In this document: positions 1 through 11,986 of the stretch, one piece after another
How the letters are laid out: each line of letters begins with the position of its first letter
Numbering within the stretch: position 1 is the first letter of the stretch
NCBI GenBank assembly: GCA_018398585.1
Contig: JAGTTD010000013.1
Coordinates: 7,350,492 to 7,414,491, forward strand
Length of the DNA: 64,000 bases
DNA from: Simmondsia chinensis
Lineage: Eukaryota > Streptophyta > Magnoliopsida > Caryophyllales > Simmondsiaceae
Direction: 5' to 3'
Notes under the pieces: model-generated
The model's database searches: none
The model's input: only the letters and a program-made list of their open reading frames with translations
What the model was told of the DNA's origin: nothing
Translations under genes and position numbers: made by a program

Positions 1-377
1 TTTCTGGAAAAATAGTTGTACGTTGGAATGGTATTTACGAGTGGGCACTGTTAAAAACTTAATCAGAGATTTTTGGTCAACAAAATTTGTATATCATATT
101 GAAGATTTTTTCTTTTTGAAGTTTAAGCTGTTAGCTTAATGTGGAAAGTAATTTTATATACTAATAATTCTATGGATTTGAATCACAGAAACAATTCTAT
201 AAACAGGGCCAATCTTGACATTTGTAAGGTCTAAAGTCAAATTTTTAAAAAGAACTCTTCATATATAATAATATTTCCCTTAAAATATGTTAATATTAAC
301 AATTGTTATTTAAAAATAACAAACTCAAAAATTTAGGGGCCCTTAAAATTTGAGGGTACCAAGTGGTTGATTGGGCG
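1..377. other. AT-rich intergenic or intronic flank
   Basis: No reading frame, RNA gene or repeat is recognised here. The stretch is AT-rich and ends at the left LTR of the copia element. It could belong to an upstream intron of dioxygenase gene A, whose first exons are not in the window, but nothing in the sequence proves this. Confidence 0.5.
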
Positions 378-983
378 TGTAGGGCTTGACAAATTTGATA
401 TGCTTTGATATCAATTTTTGAGGAATTGGACTCAAATCTGAGATACACTGATATCAATTTGAGAAGCAGAACTTAACACCCAATACTGGATTCAATTCAA
501 ATACTATAAAACACAAGAGAAATAAATAAAAGGTAAAAGAGAACAAACAGAAGAACACAATGATTTACGTGAAAAACACCTCTTCAATCGAGAAGGGAAA
601 AACCACAGGCGGAGATGGAGATCTTTATTGAATGAGAAATAATAGAAGAATTACAATGAAACTTCCTCTGAACGAGATCTGTCACTTCCTCTCAACTCTC
701 TCTTGATGATAACGATTGGCTCTCTCTTAATTGGATTATTCTTAATTGACCTGCGGCTGGCTGGCTCTCTTAATATATATATATATATATATAGGCATGG
801 CCGTGACCTAAGTCACGCGTGAAATTCGGTGCCTGATCGATCGGGCCCTTCCCGATCGATCAATGAAGTCTCTGCGTCAATACTCTTCTGCGTTGTTTCC
901 TGATCGATCGGGTATGCTCCCGATCGATCGATTTGCTTGCGGCCTTCTTCATAAATCCAAGAAATTTGAGACATAACCTAACA
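378..983 (-). repeat. 3' LTR of the copia element
   Basis: It starts TGTAGGG and ends ACA, and aligns along its length with 3502-4096. It contains an (AT)n tract near 771-793 and two perfect short palindromes built on GATCGATCGGG. One is at 834-862 (12-bp stem, 5-nt loop), the other at 902-929 (11-bp stem, 6-nt loop). Confidence 0.9.
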
Positions 984-1059
984 AATCTCCACCTTGGCTC
1001 AAATTTCAAACAAAAGAACTTCTCCACCTTCTCGACAAAACACCCCAAACGAGGTTATC

Positions 1060-1765
1060 TCAACAAAAGAGAAAACCTAATTGAGGCCGGTTGATGCTTG
1101 AACTTTCTGCTAGGTAGCACTTTAATGAACATATCAGTGAAGTTATCAGCAAAACCGATCTTCTTTTCTAAATTAGCTCTTGACACATCTTTTGAATCAG
1201 CCATCGTGATAGCATAAGCAGCTCTCTGATGCTGAACTGTGTTACTTAACTGTAGCTGAACTACCTTTGACCTCTACACCTGGCCAGAGTCATCACTAAT
1301 TGATGACGTCTTTGGTGGATGCAATAACGAAGACTCATCAAATGTGACTCCTCTACTCGTCAGGAATTTATGAGAATTGGAATCCTATAAACGAAATTCC
1401 TTAGTCTTATGTACTACCTGATTGAAGCGAACTCTTTTCTGCTATTCATAAACGGAATGTTCATCTGACTCTGACATAAATGTTGTAGAAACAGCCACTA
1501 ATCCTGTCACTACGGAACCAATAAGTTCATATATAGTTCCAACCCTTCTGCCTTTCATAACAATCAGAGCACTCTGACTGACCTTCAAAACTTTACTTTG
1601 AGTTGTGTATTTGTACCCATGAGAATCAAGGATATCTAAAAAGATGAGATTCTTTTTCAAATCTAGATCATGATGACCATCACTCAAAGTTCTAACGGTG
1701 CCATCAAACATCTTAACTTGGATTATTCCTGTACCCAAAACTGTGCATATTGCATCGTTACGCAT
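1060..1765 (-). pseudogene. Copia pol remnants: pre-integrase, integrase tail, RNase H end
   Basis: 1765-1442 reads as the protease/pre-integrase region, with LKKNLIFLDILDSHGYKY and VLKVSQSALIVMKG. It is followed within about 150 bases by an integrase C-terminal remnant containing GVTFDESS (about 1290-1360). About 1065-1140 translates to a fragment resembling the Ty1/copia RNase H end (DNFTDMFIKVLPSRKFKH). The integrase catalytic core and the whole reverse transcriptase are absent, and stops interrupt what is left. This is an internally deleted derivative, not an open polyprotein. Confidence 0.8.
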
Positions 1766-1926
1766 AAGAACGGTTCCACCCCGAATTGATTCATATGTGG
1801 CGAATCAGTCTCTATTGAGACAAACATGATAAGAACAACTCAAATCCAGTGCTCCAATTATCTTTAGATCTGGATTGATATTCGATCACTAACAAAACAC
1901 CATCATCAAACTCATCTTCTACTACA

Positions 1927-3464
1927 TTAGCTTCTTTTCTGGTCCTTAATGTTATCAGCTTTTAATTTCTTCTTAAGCTTAAAATAATCTCTCTTAATGT
2001 GCCCTTTCTTATGGAAGTAATTACAGGATAAATCTTTATTTCTAGACTTAGGACTAGATGAGTTTGCACCAAAATCAGATCTTCTAGTTTCAGTTCTTTT
2101 TCTTACAAACAAACCACTTCTTAAGTCATAAACGGAGTCAGACAACTCCTTATCTACTCGTGCTTTACTCAGTAAGTTTTAACCTCATCAACTGTGATAG
2201 TTTTTCTACCACCATAAATTATGCTTTCAACGAAGCCTTTATAAGAGGTAGAGAGTGAACATAACAAGAATATAGCCTGATCTTCATCCTTAGGAGCATC
2301 ATCAAGCTCTTTTAATTCTTGAATAATAGAATTAAACTCATTAATATGATTCTTAAGTGACATACCTTCTGACATGCGAAAAGTGAACAACCGACGCTTA
2401 ACTGCAAGTTTGTTGGAGACTGACTTGAGATAGAATATATCCTGCAATTTCTTCCACAACTCCTTAACGGTCTTCACTTCCAAAACTTCTGTCAAAACAT
2501 CATCGGTAAGACACATTTGAATAGCGGTGAGAACCTTTTCGTCTAACTCCTCCCATTGCCCCTCTGATAAATTCTCTGGTTTCTTATCTTTTCCATCCAA
2601 AGCTTTCTTCAAGCCACTATGTGTCAAGAATAGGGCTGTAAATGAGCCGAGCCAAGGCTCGAGGCTCGACTCGTCAACATTTAGCTCGGCTCAAAGCTCT
2701 TCGAGCTTGAAAAGTTTGTGCTCGAGCTCGGCTCGTCACTGGCTCGAGCTTGGGAGGGGAGACCAGTGGGGTAGCAGGGGAAGGGGGGGGGGGGGGGAGT
2801 TAGGTGTACTTGTGGGGTGGGGTGGTTAGGGGGGGTTGGTGGTACGGGGGCGTGGTCCGTGGAGGTGGTGGTGGTGGTGGTTCGATGTGGTGGGGGTGGT
2901 TTGATGGGTTGGGGGGGAGGGTTCGAAGGAGGGGTAGAGAGAAAGGGCTAGGGTTAGGGTGTGAGCATTAGTGGTGTTGGTGGCAGTGCAGCGTCCAGTG
3001 CTGGGGTGGCGCCGTCTTGGTCGCGTTGCTGGCGGGTGTCTCGGTGCTGGGGTGGTGTCAGCGAGGGTGGGGTTAGAGTGCACACAGAAAGAGATGTCAG
3101 AGAGACACAGAGATGTATCGGGGGGGGGGGGATCTAAAATATAAAATGTTAGAGAGAGAGATTGGGGGGGGGGGGGGGGGAATTTAAAATATAAAATATG
3201 ATTATTATAATTAAAATTAAAATTATATTAATATTTTATATTTAGGCTCGTTTAGGCTCGCAAGCTCACGAACTCGGGCTTTATCGGGCTTGGCTCGGGC
3301 TCAAGCTCGTGACGAGCCGAGCTATACGAGCTTTTTATCGGGGTCGCGAGCCAGCTCGGCTCATTTACACCCCTAGTCAAGAGGCCCTTAATGCGAGCCT
3401 GCCATAAACTGAAACTTCCTTGACCACCGAACTTCTCAACCTCAGATTTAACTGCGGACGTCAT
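1927..3464 (-). pseudogene. Copia gag, split by a MITE and degenerate
   Basis: The frame opens at 3464 just inside the primer site, runs to the MITE at 3375, and resumes from 2630 to 2169 in a frame with the UBN2 gag domain (motifs ALDGKD, LWKKLQDIF, LAVKRRLFTFRM). A second segment (2145-1927) holds a zinc knuckle in which two of the usual cysteines are changed (CNYFHKKGHIKRDYF), so the CX2CX4HX4C finger is broken. Gag would form the particle of a copia retrotransposon. The MITE, the finger changes and at least one frame break make this non-functional. The family assignment is firm from the domain order and similarity to Tnt1-type gag. Confidence 0.85.
2631..3375. mobile_element. hAT-type MITE inserted in copia gag
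   Basis: Terminal inverted repeats of about 22 bp begin TAGGG[C/G]TGTAAATGAGCCGAGC at both ends. They are flanked by an 8-bp duplication, gtcaagaa (2623-2630) and gtcaagag (3376-3383), with one mismatch. An 8-bp duplication and a TAGGG terminus suit the hAT superfamily. No transposase frame is present. The interior has GAGCTCGGCTC-rich subterminal repeats and several G-runs (for example 2786-2799, 3120-3130 and 3164-3180). The gag frame resumes on either side, which confirms the insertion boundaries. Confidence 0.88.
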
Positions 3465-3486
3465 AGTACCAAATCGAACAACTAGG

Positions 3487-3498
3487 GCTCTGATACTA
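3487..3498 (-). other. Primer binding site of the copia element
   Basis: On the minus strand this reads TAGTATCAGAGC, one base away from the TGGTATCAGAGC complement of plant initiator methionine tRNA. It lies three bases inside the right LTR, which fixes the element's orientation. Confidence 0.85.
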
Positions 3499-3501
3499 AT
3501 T

Positions 3502-4096
3502 TGTAGGGATCTTGACAAATTTGATATGCTCTGATATCAATTTGTGAGGAACTGGACTCAAATCTGATATACATTGATATCAATTTGAGAAGCGGAACTT
3601 AACACCCAATACTGGATCCGATTCAAACACTATAACACATAGGAGAAGTAAACAAAAGGTAAAAGAGAACAAACAGAAGAACACAGTGATTTACGTGGAA
3701 AACCCCTCTTCAATCGAGGAGGGAAAAACCACAGGTGGAGATGGAGATCTTTATTGAATGAGAAATAATGGAAGAATTGCAAAGACACTTCCTCTGAACG
3801 AGATCTATGGAAGAATTACAATGTCAATTCCTCTTAACTCTCTCTTGATGTTGACGGCTGGCTCTCTCTTAATTGGATTATTCTTAATTGACCTGCGGCT
3901 GGTTCTCTCTCTTAATACATATATAGGCACGGCCGTGACCTAAGTCATACGTGAAATCTGGTGCCCGAACGATCGGTGAAGCCTCTGCATCAATACTCTT
4001 CCACATTGTTTCCCGATTGATCGGGTATGCTCCCGATCGATCGGCTTGCTTACGGCATTCTTCATAAATCCAAGGAATTTGAGACATAATCTAAAA
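3502..4096 (-). repeat. 5' LTR of the copia element
   Basis: Direct repeat of 378-983 with scattered substitutions and small deletions. The first palindrome seen in the other LTR is largely missing here; the second survives in degraded form near 4012-4043. The 3' terminal dinucleotide is AA instead of CA. Confidence 0.88.
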
Positions 4097-4167
4097 GGCT
4101 GCTTGGGGTTATCCGATCCTGTCTATGAAATATGAGAAAAATTCTTTACACTTAACCCTTCTCTTAG

Positions 4168-4207
<40 letters not shown>

Positions 4208-5435
4208 CCGGGGTGTTCGGGTATCATTTAAAATTGGGTATAAAGGCTTCAATGCAATAAGATTTCTGTATATTATAGGCACTCAATATTCTTTTCGATC
4301 AAACAACTTGTTAGTTAACATGTCTTTTCATGACAAAAAACGCATCCTTTCACAACAGATTCCATAGTAATTAACGGGTCCTTTCATAACAAACACTATA
4401 ATAGTTAATATGTCATTTTGGAGTAGACATCATGCTAGTTAAGGTGCCCTTGTTAAGCATTTATCTTTTCCAAGTGGAACAAAGCACATACTTGAAATTT
4501 CTTTTATATTACTCTATGTCCCCAAGCCAATATCCATTTATGTGGGACAATAGCGTTTAACATTAAAATGTGTGCGCTGCGTGTGTTTGACGGCGGGTTG
4601 GCAGCGGAAGGTGATAACTTCATGTCTAATGGCATAACCTCAAAGATGAATAAACGACTAGTGGGGTCCACAAGTTTGTCCGCGGGAGATTCCTTCGACG
4701 CTTAAGTCAGTAATGCTAGTTGAGAGAGAACCTTCAAGAGGTTGCTAGTAACTCTAGGGGGAACATGGCTTGGTGCTGTTGCTTGAACTAACTTAGCTTG
4801 AGAAACTATTTATGGAGAATGAAAATTGGGGTGCGTTGTCCTTGGTGGACAGTTAGGCTTTGCTCTTTGGGTGACAAGCTCATGCCTGGTGCTGGTAACC
4901 AAAAACCCGGCACTTGAAATTTGAGGTTCGAGGCTTGGTAATATATGCTAAAATTTTCATATAAATAAAAAAAAAAAAAACGAAAAATAAGGAAAAGAAA
5001 ATATACGTGAAAAAATAAAGAAGAAAAGAGACGCGTAGAGAAAAAGAATTGAAGAGAAAATGTAGTGTGTTAGAAGAGTGTGAAATTTACTTACAAGTGT
5101 TTGTGGGAAGCTTTTTTGTGTTTATATTGGGTGTGGGCACTAATGCATGAATAGAGTCATACTCGGGTTCTTTGATGAGAGTTTGTTGTTTCTTTTTCTA
5201 AAACTACATTGAGGGTGGTTGATATGTTGTCATGCAATAGCTACATAGAAGGATTGGTGACTTATCATGTAAAAGCTAGACTTTGATAGAGAGACTGTGA
5301 GATGTGATTGGAGTTTTAATCATAGATTACATTCTCAAATTTCATAAAATGAGCCACCCATCTGGTTCCCGTGGTTTTTCCGTAATGAAAAATGCATTTT
5401 GATATCAAAGTTATGCATTGTTGTAAATTTTTCAG
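4097..5435. other. Unclassified stretch, probably intron of dioxygenase gene A
   Basis: No coding similarity is recognised. It holds a 37-nt T run around 4171-4207 and an A run around 4967-4980. The last 50 or so bases before 5436 resemble the intron end before exon 3 of gene B (24370-24416), including the TTTTCAG acceptor. At least that part is therefore native intron of gene A. Confidence 0.55.
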
Positions 5436-5757
5436 GGACGTGATAGTGGAATACATAGACCATGTTATAAAGTTGGGCGAGACTGTTTTAGAGTTAATAG
5501 CAGAAGCTCTTGGACTGAAATCCAACCAGTTAAACAAAACTGAATGCACCAGAGGATGGTCCATGGCGGGCCACTATTACCCGGCCTGTCCTGAGCCAGA
5601 GCGGACATTAGGAGCCAGCAAGCATTCTGACCCATCTTTCCTCACAGTGCTGCTTCAAGATCACAATGGGGGTCTTCAAGTGCTTCACCAAAATCAATGG
5701 GTCAATGTTCACCCGATTCCCTCTGCCTTTGTTGTCAACATTGGGGACATTCTTCAG
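5436..5757 (+). CDS. 2-oxoglutarate dioxygenase gene A, penultimate exon
   Basis: This exon encodes 107 residues of a plant 2-oxoglutarate/Fe(II)-dependent dioxygenase of the 1-aminocyclopropane-1-carboxylate oxidase homolog group, soluble enzymes that oxidise small metabolites. It contains the first two iron ligands in [15 protein letters not shown] (H and D of HxD), followed by [14 protein letters not shown]. It is bounded by TTTTCAG|G and CAG|GTTATT splice sites, so it starts in phase 2 and ends on a codon boundary, and the frame is open throughout. The next exon is 13 kb downstream at 18742. The first exons (start codon to PPICR, judged by gene B) are not seen upstream in the window. The substrate cannot be inferred. 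It may be a live gene with a giant intron or a 5'-truncated relic. Confidence 0.85.
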
Positions 5758-7269
5758 GTTATTCTCTTGCTTTCCTTGAACTACTATTCAGAATAGACAC
5801 TGAAATAGTTGGTGTTCAAAGGGGTTATTTCCGAAAATATTATCTCTAAAAGTCGTTGGTCTTCACTTAACTATTATAACTTTTCATTGTTTAGAAAACG
5901 ACTAGTGCTCTTTTGAACCCACTATCTCTGTTATTGAAAAGTTGTCATGCTAGAATTATCTATCTCCATGGTTCATGATTCATTCCACAAATCCCGATTT
6001 TCATTTATTTTTTGTCAATGCTATAATTTTTCTATACAGTAGTACTTTGTCTTTTTCTTTTGAACTTTTGATAATTGTTGTTGAACCACAAATTTTATTT
6101 GCATATCATATGGCGTTTGAACATATGACATCATTAAACAAAGACAACTGATTGAAAAAACTTAATTTACTAATGCAAGGCCCAAACAGAAAGCAAACAG
6201 GAAACATGGATTCAACAATACTCTTTAATCGTGATTGTGGAAATAATAATGATTGAAAGCAAAATTTGGTTAATCCATGTTCAACAAAGGAAAAAAAAAA
6301 ACGTAATAACATGAATGGGAAGAATTGGTCCTTATTTTTATTCAAGATAAAAAAAAAATGAAAAATCCCCAGGCTATTTATGGCTAAAACCTTCCTAAAT
6401 AAAATCCTAATTTTGTTCTAACCACAATTGGACTACTACAAAAATCAAAAATCAAAAATTAAAAAATAAAATTAAAATTTAAAACAATACAATTTCCTCT
6501 CAAATTCTAAGACTCCTTACCGAATGTAGACTTATTTGGAACACGAGGATTTGTTGTCGCGTGGGAGTACTCCTTGTACTCGCCAAGTCCATTGTCGAGT
6601 ACTGTAATTGACGAGTAGGCTTATTTGAGACTATTTCTGCGGGCCTACCCAGATCTCCATTATTCTTCTGGGTTTGAAAAAAACACATTCAAATACTCGT
6701 CTTCCATCAATGTTTGGTTCTCTTTCTGAAGTATGGGAGTAGATGTTTGACAATGAATGCATCCGAGGTGTGTATGTCACTCAACAATTGTTGTTGGTAA
6801 GTATTGGAGTTAACCTTCTCGATCACTATTAGTGGTTCGATCTTCTAGGCGGGTAGCTTGTTATACTCTCCATCTGAATATCTTTCTTAAGAAAGGATGG
6901 TCTAGATTTGGTTCCCCATATTAAATTCAATTGATCTTAGTTGTTTAATCTAGGTTCTTTATAGTGCTTAGTCACCTACTGTAATCATTGACGGGTTTGC
7001 TATTGAATATGATGGAAGTTGTGATGGAACCCTCGACCTTTCCATGTGTGGGTGGTAGTTCGGAATGAGTTTGAGATGCATTAGCTTATAGAGAAATAGT
7101 TTGTATAAGACGAGGAAAGGCTCGTATTTACTGCTACTGTAACCGCACAACTAAAAGAGAATTCAGTCAGGTAAAACTTCCGGTCTTATGATCTACATAT
7201 TTTTCTCAATTAAGCTAAAGATGTAGTTTCCCCAAACAATGATTTATGACCTTTATCTACTCATCCATC

Positions 7270-8480
7270 TTAGGATGATAAATAATATTGAAGTCTAGTT
7301 AGTAGGTAGTTGCCATAAACACTTCTAGAAGTGGTATATGAATCGAGTATCTCTATCTGACAGTATGGATGTGGGTAAACTATGCGGCCGATAAACTTTC
7401 CAAGAATAGAATTGGACAATGTGGACTGCAGCAACAAGCACCTTGTATAAAGTGATCCATCTTCGAGATTCAATCAACCACCATAAAGTTGAAATCCAGC
7501 CCTTGTTGTGATCATGGGAGATGCAATACGATGTCCATAGTAACGTTGGTCCAAAGTTGGCTCGAAATTGGAAGGGGCATATAGAGACTCTCATTGGTTG
7601 CCTTCCTCTTAGAGACTTGAAATATTTGACACCTATGTACGAACCGATATACTTCATTGCATAGAGAGTGCCAATAATACGAATGTAGCACAAGGTGAAA
7701 GGACTTGTCTTGCTTCATATGTCCCCATTTTGTTTTTCATCTATGATCTTCAGGCAAAGACTTGAGGATAAATGCAAAGCCAAATTCCTTTAAAGAAAAA
7801 CTTTTCATTTAGACAATAGTAAGAAACTGCATCAATTGATGCTTCCCGTCAAATGTTGTCGGACAATAGATCTGCCATGTAAAATTTTCCAAGTGCCTCA
7901 AACTTAAGTACTGCAATCCCATAATTGGAAAGCAACATCATTTTATGGCTAAGGGTGTCTGGAATCAATGGTGGTTGTTGAGAATAAATTGAAAATGCAA
8001 CCAAACCCAATCTCACCCCCTCCCCCCCCCCCCCCCCCAAAAAAAAAAACCTTCTCCAATTTTGGACGTCACTTCTAGAGTTTTTCGTAGTTGTTGCTTT
8101 ACTTGAGGACAATATTGTCAGAATAGGGCAAGGACTTCTGGTATATAGCATAGGAACTCTAGTGCTAAAGGGAGATTATTACTAAGGCATGAAATTCAAC
8201 ATCACAAGTGAAATATGAAAACTTGCTTCCTCTCAGTATTTCCCTAATACAGGCCATGGGTCGGCCTTGTTGGCAGAGCCTGTTGTCAATGCCTAGTAGA
8301 GGCGTGGATGTGCAGCTTGAATGTCTTATTGAATATGGTAATTCTAAAAAAAGTGCGGTGGTTAACTTGTGCTTTACTCTTCAAAGTCACTTAGATGCCT
8401 TGGACATCCAGAGAAATCTTCTCAAATTCACACAATCCATGATTGGTGCCATGATGCTGCTGAAGTTCGGATGAATCTCC
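7270..8480 (-). pseudogene. Gypsy pol remnants (integrase, RT/RNase H)
   Basis: 7718-7512 contains the integrase zinc-finger end and core start (HRCQIFQVSKRKATNESLY, then TNVTMDIVLHLP). 7400-7325 carries LPTSILSDRDTRF around the second catalytic Asp. 8480-8370 reads FSSIMAPIMDC followed by FLWMSKA, the segment between reverse transcriptase and RNase H of chromovirus-like gypsy elements. The pieces sit in different frames with stops and gaps. The product would have been the polyprotein of the enclosing element; none is now encoded. Confidence 0.7.
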
Positions 8481-9849
8481 GATAGAACAAAGAAACTCTT
8501 TAAAGGCTACATGCTATCTTAATGTCCTCAGTTGTAGCTACTCTATAATAGGGGCAATATACTTTCATCTGCTACAATGCCATCCTTAAAAACCACAATG
8601 CCATCCATGTACTTTTATTGGTTGTAGCAATGTACTCTTCCAAGCGACAAAGAGATGTTTCTCACTCATGGCGTCGAGAAGTCCCCGGAGCTTGCTGATA
8701 TGAGTCTCTGTATTTGGGGAATACACCAAGCTGTCATCATAGCATACAACAATGAGTCAACCTATGAATGGTCTAGTACACTGGCTAGATTACTCGAGCT
8801 TGCCCCCACTCGCTTACTAGAGATGCATGCCCGTGTTGATTGGGGGTCTGGCGGAGTGGTCTTCTTGTATTATTAGTTGGTTGTTCCACTTTTATAAGGT
8901 TTAGAGATCGAAAAGATGTCGAACATATTCAAATATCCCTTATTAGGCTTTCTTCAATCCTCCAAGGTATTTATATCTGCCAATTGTTCTCTGTTTCTAA
9001 TATATTGTTCTTTGTCAACAGTGTGTAGGATTATGTGGTACATTCTTCCACTGACCGAGAATCCTTTTCTTAAGTTTGGATTTTCCAAAATATAGGCCCA
9101 GCGTTAATGCTAGGAAGAAAGGTGCTTCACGTTTGCATATTCATCTTTTTTTCACATCTCAATATGTTTTTCTTGCTTTGCCTTAGTCTCGAGTGCTTCA
9201 TCTATTGCCACCAAACGACAAACCTATCCCAACTTAAGTCACCAATAGAGTAACTTGCTTTTTCTCGAGCGCCTGCTCGAATTTGAGCACCTCTTCAATT
9301 TTATACCTGCCATTTCAGGAACCGTTTTAATTGTCATCCAACTTGAATTCTAGGATTTTAATCCAAGTTTTAAATTCCCAACAATGGTCTTCAGAATACT
9401 CGTATGCAAGGTAAACAAGCCTTTCCCTTGGACGACCACATCGTCAATTACCCACTACAGTAAAAATGGTTCAAGCTTGCTTCTGCTTCTTCGTTATCCT
9501 CCACTGATTACGGATTCTATGGTTGGGTTAATTGGTGCATTGATGTGGCCAGCCCTCCACCATTACCTCTAGAAATATGCTTCAATCACTTCATTCTACT
9601 TATTCATTTTCGATCATCATCCCTCTCACAGAGTTCATCAAGAGTTGCGATCCTGAGTCTCCCTTTAGCCTTAAATGGAAACGTTCTAGCTCTAATATAA
9701 AACTCATTTATGGCGCAAACGGTAAGTAAATGAGAGATACAGATCTAATAACCTTCCTTAATCATGATTATATGTGCAATAACAGTCGAAGGAAATCATG
9801 TTATACAAAAGCAAAGTCGAATATTACAAAGGAGTTTGTTTCTAATCAA

Positions 9850-10363
9850 TGATGCAGCGTGCAAGTGGGATTTTGGGGAACCGGAAGGAATCGAAGGCCT
9901 TCCTTTTAATTTTATTAAACTCTAATAAAAATTACAGGAAAAAAGATAAAATCCATCCTATCTTTACTCTTGAGAATAGAAAGAACCACAAAACTCAAAT
10001 TGATTCTAAATTATTGGCTACCAAAACAGCCTAATTCCTCTTGTATTGATAGAGAAGCTAGTTGAATTAAAACAGAATTCTAAAAGACAAATATAAAGGC
10101 CGAAAGGTAACTAAAACACTTAAGATTTAAATCTAAAAACTAACAAACTAATCCTTATCAAACTCAAACTCTAATCTTCACCGCAATCTTCACGCGTGCC
10201 GTGACGCCAAGACTTTGCCGCCAACCATGTATCCGCTAAGCTATGCGCCAATCGCGAATGCAAGGCTGCTTCCCGTCTATCCGTGAGGTCCTAATCCCGC
10301 CTGTTCCTGGCTCGCCCGTCTCAACCCGCTTGACCCACCAAAGGCTATTTGGAGGCTGCATCA
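9850..10363 (-). repeat. 3' LTR of nested deleted gypsy element
   Basis: Direct repeat of 11987-12508. A TCATTCTCTCCCGG stretch follows its end, the antisense of a polypurine tract; a near copy recurs at about 10519-10570. Confidence 0.85.
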
Positions 10364-10479
10364 TTCTCTCCCGGTTGAAGAGAATTCGTGCTCGAATTCG
10401 TTGGGTCAATTGGGCCAATGCCGCCAAGCTTTGTTCTCTCACGCCCAAAATCCGTCCTCCCAAACTCCAAGCTGCCAAA

Positions 10480-11653
10480 CTAACTTGATCGTGGTTCATC
10501 ATCCCGGCTTGCCAAGACTACATCATTCTCTCCTGCTTGGAGAGAATTCGCCCTCAAATTCTCCAAGGGATCTTCCATTGCAGATTTCTCGTTGTCGCCG
10601 AATCTTTCGGCCATTAAACCTGTTCTACCGCCTTCAAAGTATCCCCGCCAAGTCCTGTCCTTTGTTGGTGTCAGAACAACTGATCCACCTTTCCGTTTCC
10701 CCCGAATGTAAATCATATTAAGCAGCTTCCACTTTCGGCACCAGATATCCTCACGCACCGCCAGGCTTACTTGGTATTGATTTTTCCTGCTCGGTAAGGC
10801 ATCTGCAGGAATCCAGTCTTGCCGGCATTATTCCTCTCTTATTGGCGGTATGCAAAACGCCAACCCTTTTGGCTCCTCCTCCTTGTCGTGGTTGAGCTCG
10901 CCATATGTGGCCTCATCAAATATGGGGGGAGAAGATAAGTCAAGATATGGCGCCTCATCAAAGACTGGTCCTCCTTGGGTAACGCCTCCTGGTGTCGACA
11001 CCAACTTGGTCTTGCCAATCTCATTAGTATTCACGGCTTCCTCTTCCGGCATTGGTTCTTCGTTCTTTGATTTACATGGTGCCTCAACCTTCTTGGGAAA
11101 CAAGATGATCCTCGCTCTCTCTCGAACATGAAGCTATAAGTGTTCTTCCTTCCGTCATGCATGGCACCCCGATCGTATTACCACGGCCACCCCAACAATA
11201 GGTGGCAAGCGTCCATGGCGACCGCATCACACCACACCCCATCCTTGAACTTTGACCCAATTGAGAATTTCACCAAGCAACTTTTTGATATGGTTACCTG
11301 ATCGTCTTTCTCGAGCCATGACACAGTGTAAGGGTTCGGATGATACTCCGTCTTCAGCCTTGGCTTCTGAACAGCTTCTTCAGATGGCATTCTCACAACT
11401 CCCGGAATCAACAACTAGACGGCATACTCTGTCGCCAAATTGTGCATGTTGTTTGGAATATGTTATGGTGCAGCCAATCTTCTCCTTCTGCTTCTTCAGG
11501 TGTCAAGCCAACTCGCCTGACTAATAGCAAGCGACCCTCATCACCTGCTATATCCTCCTCACCAAGTGAAGCCAACTCGTCCTGAGTTTCTTCCAACACT
11601 ATGGCACTATCTTCTTCAAACTCCGGAAGTTCATCACGGAGGCTGGTATCCAC
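10480..11653 (-). pseudogene. Gypsy protease and pol C-terminus, internally deleted
   Basis: 11653-11408 ends in NIFQTTCTI, the segment just before the aspartic protease. 11414-11178 continues with YTVSWLEKDDQVTISK and ACHLLLGWPW in another frame, and the DSG active-site segment is disrupted. 11103-10828 is an acidic linker (EEPMPEEEAVNTNEIGK). 10758-10480 ends with NLRANSLQAGENDV, the polyprotein tail of this gypsy group. Everything between protease and tail (RT, RNase H, integrase) is missing. Comparison with 16518-16961 in the full-length element supports the protease identification. Confidence 0.75.
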
Positions 11654-11986
11654 CCTCCGTTCTTCATCGTTGGCGGGGGTACCAGTAAAGAGCTGAATCT
11701 ACCTCGGCTCAAGGTTCGGTGGACCAGCTTCCGATGTCGGATTCTTGATCTTGTCCTTTTCCTTTTCTTTAGCACCCGGTGTTAATGGGCATTAGGGCTG
11801 GGTTCCCAGATCTACGTCGAGATTTGCCCCCAGTTGAATCGAACAACACTGGATTCGGCTAAGTCTCTCCTCGAACTCATCCAATCTCCTCTCAGCCGTC
11901 ATTAAACGACATAAACGGCCTCGACGGCGGTGAATCTCTGTCACCTCCCAGCCATCTTAGGAAGTGTTATGTGCTCTGATACCAAC

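Larger units (their letters stand above)
378..4096 (-). mobile_element. Tnt1-like copia LTR retrotransposon, non-autonomous
   Basis: Two direct LTRs (378-983 and 3502-4096) bound a 2.5-kb interior. The element reads on the minus strand, because an initiator-Met-tRNA-type primer site abuts the right LTR. Order from the 5' end: gag, a zinc-knuckle remnant, the protease/pre-integrase junction, a short integrase C-terminal remnant, and the RNase H C-terminus. The integrase core and the reverse transcriptase are deleted, so it cannot move by itself. A hAT-type MITE is inserted in gag. The flanks gggcg and ggctg are not a convincing 5-bp target duplication, and the terminal CA of the right LTR has become AA. 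Decay and the nested insertion indicate an old copy. Confidence 0.88.

Noticed and set aside
6500..6688. Short minus-strand frame as a gene
   Set aside because: It lies in the left LTR of the old gypsy element, and the equivalent region at 12.7 kb does not conserve it.
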